A stretch of 40,799 nt of DNA from SVTX01 sp045602385 (GCA_045602385.1 JAZSBL010000046.1:1-40799), one strand, 5' to 3'; shown: positions 1 to 8,336, numbered from the stretch's first letter. Program-made: numbers and translations. Notes: generated by a model from the sequence alone, not told the origin.

Positions 1-28
1 GTGGACACCCCTATAAATCAAAATTTGA
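1..28. repeat. Probable right end of another inverted-end element, cut by the window edge
   Basis: The first bases (GTGGAC, a C run, then ATAAATCAAAATTTG) resemble the right ends of the other element copies in this window (GTGGAG/GTGAAG, C run, GACAAATC or GATAAATC, then an A/T-rich tail). The match is short and the rest of the copy would lie outside the window. If correct, two copies sit back to back here. Confidence 0.35.
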
Positions 29-277
29 AATTTCGTAGGGGGCGACGGTCTATTAATAACGCCCCGTATATCAAGGCATTGTCGCTTTAAAACAAAGGCT
101 CCCTTGTGTAAAGGGAGCTCCGCCGCAGGCGGTGAGGGATTGTAAATGAAGCATATGCACTAGAACAATCCCTCCGTCTTGCTTCGCAATCCACCTCCCT
201 TTACACAAGGGCGGCTAACGCCAAGCGGAATTTATTCGAAATTTGTAGCCGTGGAGCCCCCGACAAATCAAAGTTCG
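20..277. repeat. Inverted-end element, copy E1 (about 260 bp)
   Basis: The left end (GAAATTTCGTAGGGGGCGA) and the right end (GTAGCCGTGGAGCCCCCGAC, then AAATCAAAG) are imperfect inverted repeats of the kind that bound the other copies near 7.8, 13.8, 26.0 and 40.7 kb. The core is a large imperfect palindrome: bases 98-117 (CTCCCTTGTGTAAAGGGAG) pair with 195-211 (CTCCCTTTACACAAGGG), and GGGATTGT near 136 pairs with ACAATCCC near 164. No credible coding region is present. It lies beyond the terminator that ends the oxidoreductase transcript. Confidence 0.6.
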
Positions 278-331
278 ACACGCGGGCGAAAACCTTCAAA
301 AAAAAACATCACCACAAGCTTTATTAAAAAG

Positions 332-357
332 AAAGAGCAGGCTCTTGCCTGCTCTTT
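332..357. terminator. Bidirectional-looking intrinsic terminator
   Basis: An 11-bp perfect stem (AAAGAGCAGGC with its complement) closes a TCTT loop, with T-rich tracts on both sides. On the minus strand it would end the oxidoreductase transcript, about 200 bases after its stop codon. Confidence 0.75.
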
Positions 358-375
358 TCTTGTTGTGAGTGATAA

Positions 376-538
376 ATTCGGCTTTGCCGAATGTTATGAG
401 AGCGCTCCGCGCCCGTTATGAATTTGCTACGCAAATGTTATGATATGATTGCCCTTGTTACTCAAACTGCACCGCAGGTGCATCATAACTATGCGAAGCA
501 TATCATAACTCATAACTTGCCGAAGGCAATCATAACTT
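376..538. repeat. Array of six small hairpins with a strand-flipping TTATGA spacer
   Basis: Small perfect stems with 2-3 base loops follow each other: ATTCGGC-ttt-GCCGAAT, a GCGC hairpin, ATTTGC-tac-GCAAAT, TGCACC-gca-GGTGCA, ATGC-gaa-GCAT and TGCC-gaa-GGCA. In the first half each is followed by GTTATGA. In the second half the spacer is the reverse complement, TCATAAC. The whole array can therefore fold back on itself with side hairpins. It occupies the 3' untranslated region of the minus-strand oxidoreductase gene. Confidence 0.7.
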
Positions 539-555
539 AAGCGCAACCCATGCGC

Positions 556-1923
556 TTATGCCTCAAGCATTCTTCTTGCGACGTATACTCCGCTTGCAGA
601 TGCGTGAGAGAGCGAATGTGTTACTCCGCTACCGTCGCCGATTACGTAGAGGTTCTTATACTTGGTCTCAAGATTCTCGTCAAGCTCGACCTCCATATTA
701 TAGAACTTGACCTCAACACCGTAAAGCAACGTATCGTCGTTTGCAGTTCCGGGAGCGATCTTGTCAAGCGCGTAGATCATCTCGATGATTCCGTCCATGA
801 TTCTCTTGGGGAGAACAAGGCTGAGGTCGCCGGGTGTCGCCTTAAGCGTAGGACGTGTAAAGGACTCGTTGATTCTCGACGGAGTGCTTCTTTGACCCTT
901 TACGAGATCTCCGAATCTCTGCACGATAACGCCGCCGCCAAGCATGTTGGAAAGGCGCGCGATGCTCTCGCCGTAGCCGTTGGAATCCTTGAAGGGCTCC
1001 GAGAAATGCTTTGCGACAAGAAGCGCAAAGTTGGTATTCTCGGTGTGCTTATCCGCACTCTCGTAGCTATGTCCGTTTACGGTGATGATACCGTTTGTGT
1101 TCTCGTTAACTACCGCGCCGTGGGGGTTCATGCAGAAGGTGCGTACTCTATCGCCAAACTGCTTTGTGCGGTATACGATCTTACTCTCGTAAAGCTCGTC
1201 GGTCAAGTGGTCGAAGATGACCGCGGGAAGCTCCACGCGGACACCGATGTCAACTCTGTTTGAGGTGGTGGGGATGTCAAGCTCGCTGCATACGCTCTCC
1301 ATCCACGCGCTGCCCGAACGGCCTACCGAAATGATACATTTATCGCAAGAATAGGTCTTCCCCTTTGCCTCGATCTCATAGCCCTCGCCGTCAAGTCTGA
1401 TGTGGTCGACGTGGGTGTTGAAATAAAAGTCTACCTTGTCCTTGAGGAAGTTATACACGTTCTCAAGCACCTCGTAGTTCTTGTCTGTTCCAAGATGGCG
1501 AACCGACGCGTCAAGGAGCTGGAGTCCGTTCTGCATACAGAGCTTCTTGAACTTTGTTCCCGTCGTGGAGTACATCTTTGTGCCCTCACCGCCGTATTTC
1601 ATATTTATATCGTCAACGTAACGCATAAGCTCAATGGCCTTATCCTTGCCGATATGCTCGTAAAGCGTGCCGCCGAAGTCGTTTGTTATGTTATATTTTC
1701 CGTCTGAGAACGCGCCCGCGCCGCCAAATCCGCTCATAATAGAGCAGGTCTTACAGCCGATACAGGACTTAATCTTATCGCCGTCGATGGGGCATTTTCT
1801 CTTTTTCAGCTCATTTCCCGCCTCAAAAACCGCTACCTTGAGGTTCTTATTCGCCTCTGCAAGCTCATATGCCGCAAAGATTCCGCCCGGTCCTGCGCCG
1901 ATGATTATAACGTCGTATTTCAT
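556..1923 (-). CDS. FAD-dependent dehydrogenase (COG2509-like)
   Basis: About 455 residues, predicted to be a cytoplasmic flavoprotein; the substrate is unknown. The N-terminal Rossmann motif IIIGAGPGGIFAAYELA (from about residue 5) binds the FAD ADP moiety. A cysteine-rich stretch CPIDGDKIKSCIGCKTC runs straight into SGFGGAGAFSDGKYN, the hallmark of the uncharacterised COG2509 dehydrogenases. The C-terminus has the second flavin motif, LYVIGDGSGVTHSL, followed by GVYVARRM. I chose the ATG at 1923 because GGAG lies six bases upstream of it; the in-frame ATG at 1935 has no Shine-Dalgarno sequence. It is a single-gene unit with its own strong promoter at 1992-2020, and its 3' untranslated region carries the hairpin array. 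The family is clear; the reaction is not known. Confidence 0.85.
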   Translation of the reverse strand: MKYDVIIIGAGPGGIFAAYELAEANKNLKVAVFEAGNELKKRKCPIDGDKIKSCIGCKTCSIMSGFGGAGAFSDGKYNITNDFGGTLYEHIGKDKAIELMRYVDDINMKYGGEGTKMYSTTGTKFKKLCMQNGLQLLDASVRHLGTDKNYEVLENVYNFLKDKVDFYFNTHVDHIRLDGEGYEIEAKGKTYSCDKCIISVGRSGSAWMESVCSELDIPTTSNRVDIGVRVELPAVIFDHLTDELYESKIVYRTKQFGDRVRTFCMNPHGAVVNENTNGIITVNGHSYESADKHTENTNFALLVAKHFSEPFKDSNGYGESIARLSNMLGGGVIVQRFGDLVKGQRSTPSRINESFTRPTLKATPGDLSLVLPKRIMDGIIEMIYALDKIAPGTANDDTLLYGVEVKFYNMEVELDENLETKYKNLYVIGDGSGVTHSLSHASASGVYVARRMLEA

Positions 1924-1991
1924 GTTTTTCTCCATAATTTTTTAAAATTTTGGGGGTGCGCGCGGCTTTATTGCCGCATTATCACATTTTA

Positions 1992-2020
1992 AGTATATCA
2001 GTTAATTTTCAATTTGTCAA
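1992..2020 (-). promoter_or_regulatory. Sigma-A promoter of the FAD dehydrogenase gene
   Basis: On the minus strand TTGACA, 17 bases, TATACT. Transcription would begin near 1985, about 60 bases before the start codon. Confidence 0.8.
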
Positions 2021-2052
2021 GGGTAGCGTCCATTACTGCCAAATCGCGCGAA

Positions 2053-2085
2053 AACAGGGAGCTATTGCCCCCTGTTCTCTTTTTG
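2053..2085 (-). terminator. Terminator-like hairpin after the 76-residue orphan
   Basis: AACAGGG pairs with CCCTGTT around a 10-base loop, with CTCTTTTT on the plus side and a short T run on the minus side. It lies between the orphan stop codon and the next promoter. Confidence 0.6.
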
Positions 2086-2105
2086 AGATCTACCTCTCGC
2101 CAAAA

Positions 2106-2336
2106 TCAGTGATTAGCGAGCCACTCCTCAGCCTTAACCTTGGATACCGACTTGATGTTCTCCTTTGCGTAAGGGGAAGCCTCGCCGCCGTTTGTGTAAA
2201 GGAAGTAAAGACCTGCGGGAGTCTGATAAAGTGTCTCCTCAAAGCCCTCAGCATCGCCGAAGTTGCCCTGTGTGTACTTCTTTACAAGAGTAGCTGTTTC
2301 TGTGTCGTATTCTCTTTTGCAAATGATCTTTTTCAT
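2106..2336 (-). CDS. Small hypothetical protein, 76 residues
   Basis: Starts MKKIICKREYDTETATLV and contains FEETLYQTPAGLYFLYTNGG, then a C-terminal helix VKAEEWLANH. It has no signal peptide or membrane segment. From memory, the pattern (MKKII..YDTxTA, then ETLYxTxxGxxFLY, then a terminal AxEW helix) recurs in small orphan proteins of gut Firmicutes and their mobile elements, with no known function. I chose the ATG at 2336 because AAGGAA lies just upstream; a longer reading to 2402 would run across the promoter. It has its own promoter (2382-2410) and terminator, so it is transcribed alone. Confidence 0.75.
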   Translation of the reverse strand: MKKIICKREYDTETATLVKKYTQGNFGDAEGFEETLYQTPAGLYFLYTNGGEASPYAKENIKSVSKVKAEEWLANH

Positions 2337-2381
2337 GTTAAAAATTCCTTTTCTTTTGATAAAATTACTTGCCGAGGACAT

Positions 2382-2410
2382 ATTATACCCGAAAAAGCGC
2401 AAAATTGCAA
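2382..2410 (-). promoter_or_regulatory. Sigma-A promoter of the 76-residue orphan
   Basis: On the minus strand TTGCAA, 17 bases, TATAAT, about 45 bases before the chosen start. This supports the short start at 2336. Confidence 0.75.
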
Positions 2411-2447
2411 GAGGTTTTTGAAAAATTCTTTAAAATTCCAAAACTAA

Positions 2448-2477
2448 AAACAGAGCGGACCGGAATCCGCTCTGTTT
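2448..2477 (-). terminator. Intrinsic terminator of the M18 aminopeptidase gene
   Basis: A 12-bp perfect stem (AAACAGAGCGGA and complement) around a six-base loop is followed on the minus strand by TTTTTAGTTTT. It starts five bases after the stop codon. Confidence 0.9.
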
Positions 2478-2482
2478 GTGCT

Positions 2483-3757
2483 CTATTTTATCTTAATACC
2501 GTTTGCAGTTTCCTCGATTGTGCTCTCGTAGAACTTGGTGAGCGCGCGGACCATATACTCTGTGTCCTTTGCTCCCGCAGTTTCAAAGCTTGAGTGCATC
2601 GCAAGCTGTGCAAGTCCGATGTCCACCGTCTTGACCGACACCTTAGTGTTTGCTATGCTTCCAAGCGTTGAGCCGCCCGGCATATCCGCGCGGTTGCAAT
2701 AGCACTGATACGGTACGTCCGCGATCTCGCAGATGAGCTTAAAGACCGCAGAGGAAACACCGTCGGAGGTGTATTTCTGTTTTGCGTTATACTTAATGAC
2801 TACGCCGCCATTCATCTTAACAGTGTGATTTTTGTCGGCATACTCGGGATGGTTGGGGTGGATCGCATGCGCGTTATCACAGGAAACCATGAAGCTGTTT
2901 GCAATCGCGCGTCTGTAATCTCCGCATGTCGCAGAGCAAATTCTTTCAAGTGTATCGTAAAGGAAAGTTGACGCGGCTCCCTGCTTGGTGCTGCTGCCCA
3001 CCTCCTCGTTATCGAAGAGCGCGTAGACCTTTGTCGCCTCGCTCTCCTTTGCAGAAATGAATGCGGTAAGTGATGCAAATGCGCACTGGAGATCATCAAG
3101 ACGAGGCGCGGAAACAAAGCTGCCCCACTCTGCTCCGTCCTGACAATTATACACGTAAAGGTCGTATGCAAGAATATCGTCTTTCTCTGCTCCGACAAGC
3201 TCCGAGAGGAAATCAACAAATTTCTTTTCGGTGTGATCGTCACCGTAAAGCGGAATGAGATCGACCGCCGCGTTGAATTTGAATCCGGTGTTGACCTCTC
3301 TGTTCATATGGATCGCCACGTTGGGAATGATAACACAAGGCGCCTTTGAGTCAACCAGCTTTATCTCTACGCCATCCTCTGCCGCTACACTGACTCTGCC
3401 CGCGATCGCAAGAGGTCTGTCAAGCCACGTGGAATATATCGGGCCGCCGTAAACTTCGGTTGACAGGCGCTCATATCCGCCGCCGACAAGATCCGCGTTA
3501 TCCTTTATCTTAAGGCAGGGGCTGTCCGAGTGCGAAGCGGTGATCATAAATCCGTTTTTACACTTCTCCGCTCCACTAAACGCGATAAGCGACGAGCCGT
3601 TGCGGCGCACGAAATATTTGCCTCCCTCGGCTATATTCCACTCTCCGCCCTCGTAAAGCTCGGTGTATCCCGCGCCGACGAGTATCTTTGCCGCGCTCTC
3701 ACACGCGTGGTAAGCCGTGGGAGATCTCTTTATATATTCAAAAAGCAGTTTGTTCAT
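2483..3757 (-). CDS. apeB: M18 family aminopeptidase (aspartyl-aminopeptidase type)
   Basis: About 424 residues, the usual length of bacterial M18 metallopeptidases, which remove N-terminal residues (often acidic) from peptides in the cytoplasm. Metal and catalytic motifs are visible: TASHSDSPCLKIK near residue 75, LFDNEEVGSST near 250 with the paired glutamates, and DNAHAIHPNHPEYAD near 295. The C-terminus has the typical GGSTLGSI and DIGLAQLAMHSSFE stretch. The ATG at 3757 is preferred; the five-residue longer reading would use a TTG that lies inside the likely ribosome binding region (GGACGGTGA). It is a single-gene unit with its own promoter and terminator. The exact residue preference cannot be read from sequence. 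Confidence 0.93.
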   Translation of the reverse strand: MNKLLFEYIKRSPTAYHACESAAKILVGAGYTELYEGGEWNIAEGGKYFVRRNGSSLIAFSGAEKCKNGFMITASHSDSPCLKIKDNADLVGGGYERLSTEVYGGPIYSTWLDRPLAIAGRVSVAAEDGVEIKLVDSKAPCVIIPNVAIHMNREVNTGFKFNAAVDLIPLYGDDHTEKKFVDFLSELVGAEKDDILAYDLYVYNCQDGAEWGSFVSAPRLDDLQCAFASLTAFISAKESEATKVYALFDNEEVGSSTKQGAASTFLYDTLERICSATCGDYRRAIANSFMVSCDNAHAIHPNHPEYADKNHTVKMNGGVVIKYNAKQKYTSDGVSSAVFKLICEIADVPYQCYCNRADMPGGSTLGSIANTKVSVKTVDIGLAQLAMHSSFETAGAKDTEYMVRALTKFYESTIEETANGIKIK

Positions 3758-3789
3758 AACGTCACCGTCCAAAAATTAATTACAGTTCA

Positions 3790-3818
3790 ATTATAACCGC
3801 TTTGCGGACGAAAGTCAA
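3790..3818 (-). promoter_or_regulatory. Promoter of the M18 gene with a dyad in its spacer
   Basis: On the minus strand TTGACT, 17 bases, TATAAT. The spacer holds the dyad CCGC-AAA-GCGG, exactly where a repressor or spacer-twisting activator would bind. The promoter itself is clear; the operator is an inference. Confidence 0.75.
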
Positions 3819-3941
3819 CAAATTTTGAAAAAATACCCCTTTTTACCCTTTTGTACGATCAACACTTCCGGTTTTTGTTTATTCATTCCAAATAAACCTG
3901 CAAAAATCAATTTTTGTCCATTGTTTTTTTTAATAAAACCC

Positions 3942-3970
3942 TTTACTTTTATTTTAATATATGATATTAT
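3942..3970 (+). promoter_or_regulatory. Promoter of the pyruvate:ferredoxin oxidoreductase gene
   Basis: TTTACT, 17 bases, TATTAT, about 90 bases upstream of the start codon. The leader contains a short hairpin (TGCCG-tcttgg-CGGCA, 3987-4002) directly after the predicted start of transcription. Confidence 0.6.
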
Positions 3971-4061
3971 TAAAGGTGGGTGACTATGCCGTCTTGGCGG
4001 CAGACGCATCCAATGACTTGTTTATAAAAATTTTAATATTTTCTCAGGAGGAAAATCCAAC

Positions 4062-7000
4062 ATGGCAATCCAAAGAAAAAAGCTTTCCATGGACGGTAAC
4101 CAGGCTGCGGCTCACGTATCCTACGCGTTTACCGAGGTTGCGGGTATCTATCCTATTACCCCTTCCAGCCCCATGGCAGACTACACCGACCAGTGGTCGG
4201 CTCAGGGACTCAAAAACATCTTCGGAACTTCCGTTAAGGTAGTCGAGATGGAGTCCGAGGCAGGTGCTGCAGGTACCGTTCACGGTTCTCTTGCATCCGG
4301 TGCTCTCACAACGACCTATACTGCATCTCAGGGTCTTCTTTTGATGATCCCCAACATGTATAAGATCGCCGGTGAGCTTCTCCCCGGTGTATTCCACGTT
4401 TCCGCGCGTGCAGTTGCTTCCCACGCACTCAACATCTTCGGCGACCACTCCGACGTTTACGCTTGCCGTCAGACAGGCTTCGCGATGCTCGCTGACACCA
4501 ACCCCCAGGAGGTTATGGACCTCGGTGCGGTTGCTCACCTTGCTGCAATCAAGGGCCGCGTTCCCTTCCTTAACTTCTTCGACGGATTCCGTACTTCTCA
4601 CGAGATCCAGAAGATCGAGGTCTGGGACTATGCCGATCTCGAGGAGATGCTTGACAAGGATGCAGTTGCTGCCTTCCGCGCTCACGCTCTCAATCCTAAC
4701 AACCCCGCAATGCGCGGTACCGCTCAGAACGGCGATATCTTCTTCCAGAACAGAGAGGCCTGCAACAAGTACTACAACGCTCTCCCCGAGATCGTTGAGG
4801 AGTACATGGACAAGGTAAACGCAAAGCTTGGTACAAACTACAAGCCCTTCAACTACTACGGCGCACCCGATGCAGACCGCGTTATCGTTGCTATGGGCTC
4901 TGTATGTGACGTTATCGAGGAGGTTATCGATTACCTCAACGCAAAGGGCGAAAAGGTTGGTCTTGTAAAGGTAAGACTTTACCGTCCCTTCTCTGCCGAG
5001 CGTCTCGTTGCAGCTATTCCCGCAACCGCTAAGAAGGTTGCAGTTCTCGACAGAACCAAAGAGCCCGGCTCTCTCGGTGAGCCCCTCTACCTCGACGTTG
5101 TTACTTCTCTTGCAACTCAGGGCAAGACAGACGTCAAAGTCGTTGGCGGCCGTTACGGTCTCGGTTCCAAGGATACAACTCCCGCTTCCGTATTCGCAAT
5201 CTATGAGAACCTTGCAAAGGATGCTCCCAAGGCAAACTTCACAGTTGGTATCGTAGACGACGTTACAGGTCTTTCCCTCGAGGAAAAGCCCGCTCCCGAC
5301 ACAGCTCCCGCAGGCACTATCGCATGCAAGTTCTGGGGTCTCGGCGGTGACGGTACAGTTGGTGCAAACAAGAACTCTATCAAGATCATCGGTGACCACA
5401 CCGACAAGTATATCCAGGCTTACTTCCAGTATGACTCCAAGAAGACCGGCGGTATCACAATTTCCCACCTCCGCTTCGGTGACAGCCCCATCAAGTCTCC
5501 CTACTATATCAACAAGGCAGACTTCGTTGCTTGCCACAACCAGGCATACCTCAAGAAGTACGATATGGTTTCCGACGTTAAGCCCGGCGGTACCTTCCTT
5601 CTTGACTGCCAGTGGTCCACAATCGAGGAGCTCAACGAGCATCTTCCCGCACAGGTTAAGAAGTACCTCGCAGAAAACGGCGTAAACTTCTACACCATCA
5701 ACGCAACAAAGCTTGCTATGGACCTTGGTAACGCTAAGGTTAAGAACACAGTTCTCCAGTCTGCATTCTTTGCACTTGCAAAGATCCTTCCCGCAGCTGA
5801 GGCCATTGAATATATGAAGTATATGGCAACGAAGTCCTACCTCAAGAAGGGACAGGCTATCGTTGACCTCAACCACGCGGCAATCGACGCGGGTGCAGGC
5901 GCATTTGTTAAGGTTGACGTTCCCGCAGAGTGGGCTAACTGTGAGGCAGACGCTCCCGCGGCTAAGGTTTCCGGCGATCGCGCAGACCTCGTTGACTTCG
6001 TAAACAACGTTGTTAAGCCCACAAACGCAATGAAGGGTGACAGCCTCCCTGTTTCCGTATTCGAGTCTTACGTAGACGGTCAGTTCCCCCAGGGCTCTGC
6101 CGCTTACGAGAAGAGAGGCGTTGCAGTTATGGTTCCCGAGTGGGTTCCCGAAAACTGTATCCAGTGTAACAGCTGTGCATTCGTATGTCCTCACGCTACC
6201 ATCCGTCCCTTCGCTATGACCGAGGAGGAGGCAGCTGCAGCACCCGAGTCCACAAAGTTCGCTGCAAAGCCCGTAATCAAAACAAACTACAAGTTCACAA
6301 TGGCAGTATCTCCCCTTGACTGTATGGGTTGTACCCTCTGCGTAAAGGCATGTCCCGTTAACGCTAACGTTGACAAGAAGGCAGCCGCAGCAGGCGAGAA
6401 GGCAGATCCTTCTAAGTACGCGCTCAAGATGGTTCCCCAGGCAACTCAGGAAGCACAGCAGGCTGCATTCGACTATGCAGTTGCTAACGTTGCAGAGAAG
6501 CCCGAGATCATCAACAACACCGTTAAGGGCTCCCAGTTCAAGCAGCCCCTCCTTGAGTTCTCCGGCTCTTGTGCAGGATGCGCAGAGACAAGCTACGCTC
6601 GTCTTGTAACACAGCTCTTCGGTGAGAGAATGTATATCTCCAACGCAACAGGTTGTTCCTCCATTTGGGGTGGCTCCGCTCCCTCTACTCCTTACACAGT
6701 AAACAAGGAGTCCGGCCGCGGTCCCGCTTGGGCAAACTCCCTCTTCGAGGATAACGCTGAGCACGGTCTTGGTATGTATATCGGTCAGAAGACCATCCGT
6801 GAGAACCTCATTTCCAAGGTTGAAGCTATGGCAAATAGCGACAAGGCAAGCGCAGAGTTCAAGGCGGCGGCTGAGAAGTTCCTTGAGACAAAGGACAACG
6901 GCGCGGCTAACGAAGTAGCTACAAAGGCTCTTATCGTAGAGCTTGAGAAGGCTGCAGAGGCAGGCTGCCCCACAGCTTCCGAGATCCTCTCTGAAAAGAA

Positions 7001-7661
7001 CTACCTCAACAAGAAGTCCATGTGGATGTTCGGTGGCGACGGTTGGGCTTACGATATCGGTTTCGGCGGTCTTGACCACGTACTCGCTTCCGGTGAGAAC
7101 GTAAACATCTTCGTATTCGATACAGAGGTTTACTCCAACACGGGTGGACAGGCTTCCAAGGCCTCCAACATCGGTCAGGTTGCTCAGTTCGCAGCTGCAG
7201 GTAAGGCAATCGGCAAGAAGAACCTTGCAGAGATCGCTATGTCCTACGGTTACGTTTACGTTGCACAGGTTGCTATGGGCTATGACACCAACCAGCTCCT
7301 CAAGGCTCTCACAGAGGCAGAGGCATACAACGGTCCTTCCCTTATTATCGGTTACGCTCCCTGTGAGATGCACGGTATCGCTAAGGGCGGTATGCAGAAC
7401 TGCCAGCTTGAGATGAAGAAGGCTGTTGAGGCAGGCTACTGGCAGACATTCAGATACAATCCTGCTCTTGAGTCGGGCAAGCTTATCATCGACTCCAAGG
7501 AGCCTACCGCAAGCTACGTTGACTTCATCAAGAACGAGACTCGTTACGCTCGTCTTGCACAGTCCAACCCCGAAAGAGCTGCCGCTCTCTTCGCAAAGGC
7601 TGAGGCTAACGCAAAGGCTAAGTACGACCGCCTCGTAAGAATGGGCAAGCTTTACGAATAA
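4062..7661 (+). CDS. nifJ: Pyruvate:ferredoxin (flavodoxin) oxidoreductase, single-chain
   Basis: At 1199 residues it has the full length of the homodimeric enzyme, which converts pyruvate and CoA to acetyl-CoA and CO2 while reducing ferredoxin. Domain order fits: the N-terminal pyruvate-binding region with YPITPSSPMADYTDQW near residue 31; a ferredoxin-like insert with two 4Fe-4S motifs, CIQCNSCAFVCP near 699 and CMGCTLCVKACP near 757; CAGCAETSYARL near 840 for the proximal cluster; and the thiamine diphosphate site GGDGWAYDIGFGGLDH followed by DTEVYSNTGGQ near 1000-1030. AGGAGG precedes the ATG. The strongly biased codon use suggests very high expression, which fits a central role in anaerobic energy metabolism. 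It stands alone on the plus strand between minus-strand genes. Confidence 0.97.
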   Translation: MAIQRKKLSMDGNQAAAHVSYAFTEVAGIYPITPSSPMADYTDQWSAQGLKNIFGTSVKVVEMESEAGAAGTVHGSLASGALTTTYTASQGLLLMIPNMYKIAGELLPGVFHVSARAVASHALNIFGDHSDVYACRQTGFAMLADTNPQEVMDLGAVAHLAAIKGRVPFLNFFDGFRTSHEIQKIEVWDYADLEEMLDKDAVAAFRAHALNPNNPAMRGTAQNGDIFFQNREACNKYYNALPEIVEEYMDKVNAKLGTNYKPFNYYGAPDADRVIVAMGSVCDVIEEVIDYLNAKGEKVGLVKVRLYRPFSAERLVAAIPATAKKVAVLDRTKEPGSLGEPLYLDVVTSLATQGKTDVKVVGGRYGLGSKDTTPASVFAIYENLAKDAPKANFTVGIVDDVTGLSLEEKPAPDTAPAGTIACKFWGLGGDGTVGANKNSIKIIGDHTDKYIQAYFQYDSKKTGGITISHLRFGDSPIKSPYYINKADFVACHNQAYLKKYDMVSDVKPGGTFLLDCQWSTIEELNEHLPAQVKKYLAENGVNFYTINATKLAMDLGNAKVKNTVLQSAFFALAKILPAAEAIEYMKYMATKSYLKKGQAIVDLNHAAIDAGAGAFVKVDVPAEWANCEADAPAAKVSGDRADLVDFVNNVVKPTNAMKGDSLPVSVFESYVDGQFPQGSAAYEKRGVAVMVPEWVPENCIQCNSCAFVCPHATIRPFAMTEEEAAAAPESTKFAAKPVIKTNYKFTMAVSPLDCMGCTLCVKACPVNANVDKKAAAAGEKADPSKYALKMVPQATQEAQQAAFDYAVANVAEKPEIINNTVKGSQFKQPLLEFSGSCAGCAETSYARLVTQLFGERMYISNATGCSSIWGGSAPSTPYTVNKESGRGPAWANSLFEDNAEHGLGMYIGQKTIRENLISKVEAMANSDKASAEFKAAAEKFLETKDNGAANEVATKALIVELEKAAEAGCPTASEILSEKNYLNKKSMWMFGGDGWAYDIGFGGLDHVLASGENVNIFVFDTEVYSNTGGQASKASNIGQVAQFAAAGKAIGKKNLAEIAMSYGYVYVAQVAMGYDTNQLLKALTEAEAYNGPSLIIGYAPCEMHGIAKGGMQNCQLEMKKAVEAGYWQTFRYNPALESGKLIIDSKEPTASYVDFIKNETRYARLAQSNPERAAALFAKAEANAKAKYDRLVRMGKLYE

Positions 7662-7677
7662 TATGAGATAAAGATAT

Positions 7678-7714
7678 GCGGGGAGAAAACTTTTGAAAAA
7701 GTTTTTCTCCCCGC
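7678..7714 (+). terminator. nifJ: Terminator-like hairpin after nifJ
   Basis: GCGGGGAGAAAAC..TTTT pairs with its complement up to 7714 with one bulge, starting 16 bases after the stop codon. It is followed by CCCCTTTTTC. The hairpin and the adjoining sequence to 7745 (reverse complement contains TTATTAAAGGTTTTG) match a second copy near 37977-38033, so this is also a repeat. Confidence 0.75.
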
Positions 7715-7767
7715 ACCCCTTTTTCAAAACCTTTAATAAAGGGTTATAGGTAAAGCATATATAAAAA

Positions 7768-7796
7768 GGAGAATCCGCTTGGATTCTCCCTTTTTT
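7768..7796. terminator. Second intrinsic terminator, left of element E2
   Basis: Perfect stem GGAGAATCC-gctt-GGATTCTCC followed by CTTTTTT. The same nine-base stem recurs at 8343-8363 on the other side of the element. Confidence 0.75.
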
Positions 7797-7805
7797 GATT
7801 TGAAC

Positions 7806-8326
7806 GGTAAATTGGGATTTGTGGGGGGACTTCATGGCTACAAACACTTTTGTTATCCGTCGCTTTTTCAAAAAGCGACCGCCAATCCAACGCGCGGAGC
7901 GTTGGTCGCGCCTCGCAAGGCGCGAAATTTTCTTGCGGCATTTCTTTTTTGCCAAGCTTTTGTTGCTTTAAGAAATTACTCGGACTCCCTGCTTGCAGGG
8001 AGCGGTTTCGGCAAAACGACTTTGCTTTTAGATTGGCTACACGCCGAATATTTTGGGCCTCTTGTGTCAAAGAAAAAAGCGGGTAAAGGAATAAGATACG
8101 CCTATGTAGCAAAAGGGGAACCCCCCACTTGTGTGGTTCCCCCTGCCATCCCTCACGGGCTGGCATTCCCCCTCTGTGGCGCTTTCGAACGATAAGGGGT
8201 TTCGCCCTCTGCGGAGGGCGACCAACGCTCCGCGCGTTGGATGGGCGCAAGCCTTTGAAAAGGCTTGACCGAAACTTTAATGCCGCTTCGCGCTGTAGCC
8301 ATAAAGTCCCCGACAAATCAAAAATT
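7806..8326. repeat. Inverted-end non-coding element, copy E2 (about 520 bp)
   Basis: The left end (GGATTTGTGGGGGGACTTCA, then TGGCTACA) is an imperfect inverted repeat of the right end (TGTAGCCATAAAGTCCCCGA, then CAAATC). Just inside lie long inverted arms: CCAACGCGCGGAGCGTTGG near 7888 and CCAACGCTCCGCGCGTTGG near 8222. The core read in reverse complement is collinear with copy E3: CTTATCGTTCGAAAGCGCCAC, then CACAAGTGGGG.GTTCCCCTTTT, then AATATTCGGCGTGTAG, then CCGCTCCCTGCAAGCAGGG. Open frames crossing it, including a long minus-strand one, follow its repeats and have no ribosome binding site. No transposase is present. It fills the gap from the nifJ terminators to the next gene. Confidence 0.75.
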
Positions 8327-8336
8327 GAAGTACAAG

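Noticed and set aside
376..538. CRISPR array
   Set aside because: The constant part is only about seven bases, the variable parts are self-complementary hairpins, the repeat flips strand in the middle, and no cas genes are nearby. The same applies to 35056-35329.
1..555. Small open frame at 179-421 as a gene
   Set aside because: It crosses the element end, the terminator and the first hairpins; it has no ribosome site and no recognisable protein.
3971..4061. Riboswitch in the nifJ leader
   Set aside because: Only one five-base hairpin is visible in about 85 bases; this is too little structure for a known class.
4044..7955. A 1303-codon open frame antisense to the pyruvate:ferredoxin oxidoreductase gene
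   Set aside because: It mirrors the whole gene and reflects the strong codon bias of nifJ, which avoids codons that would create antisense stops. The protein is Cys/Leu/Val-rich nonsense without domains, and no ribosome site or promoter matches it.
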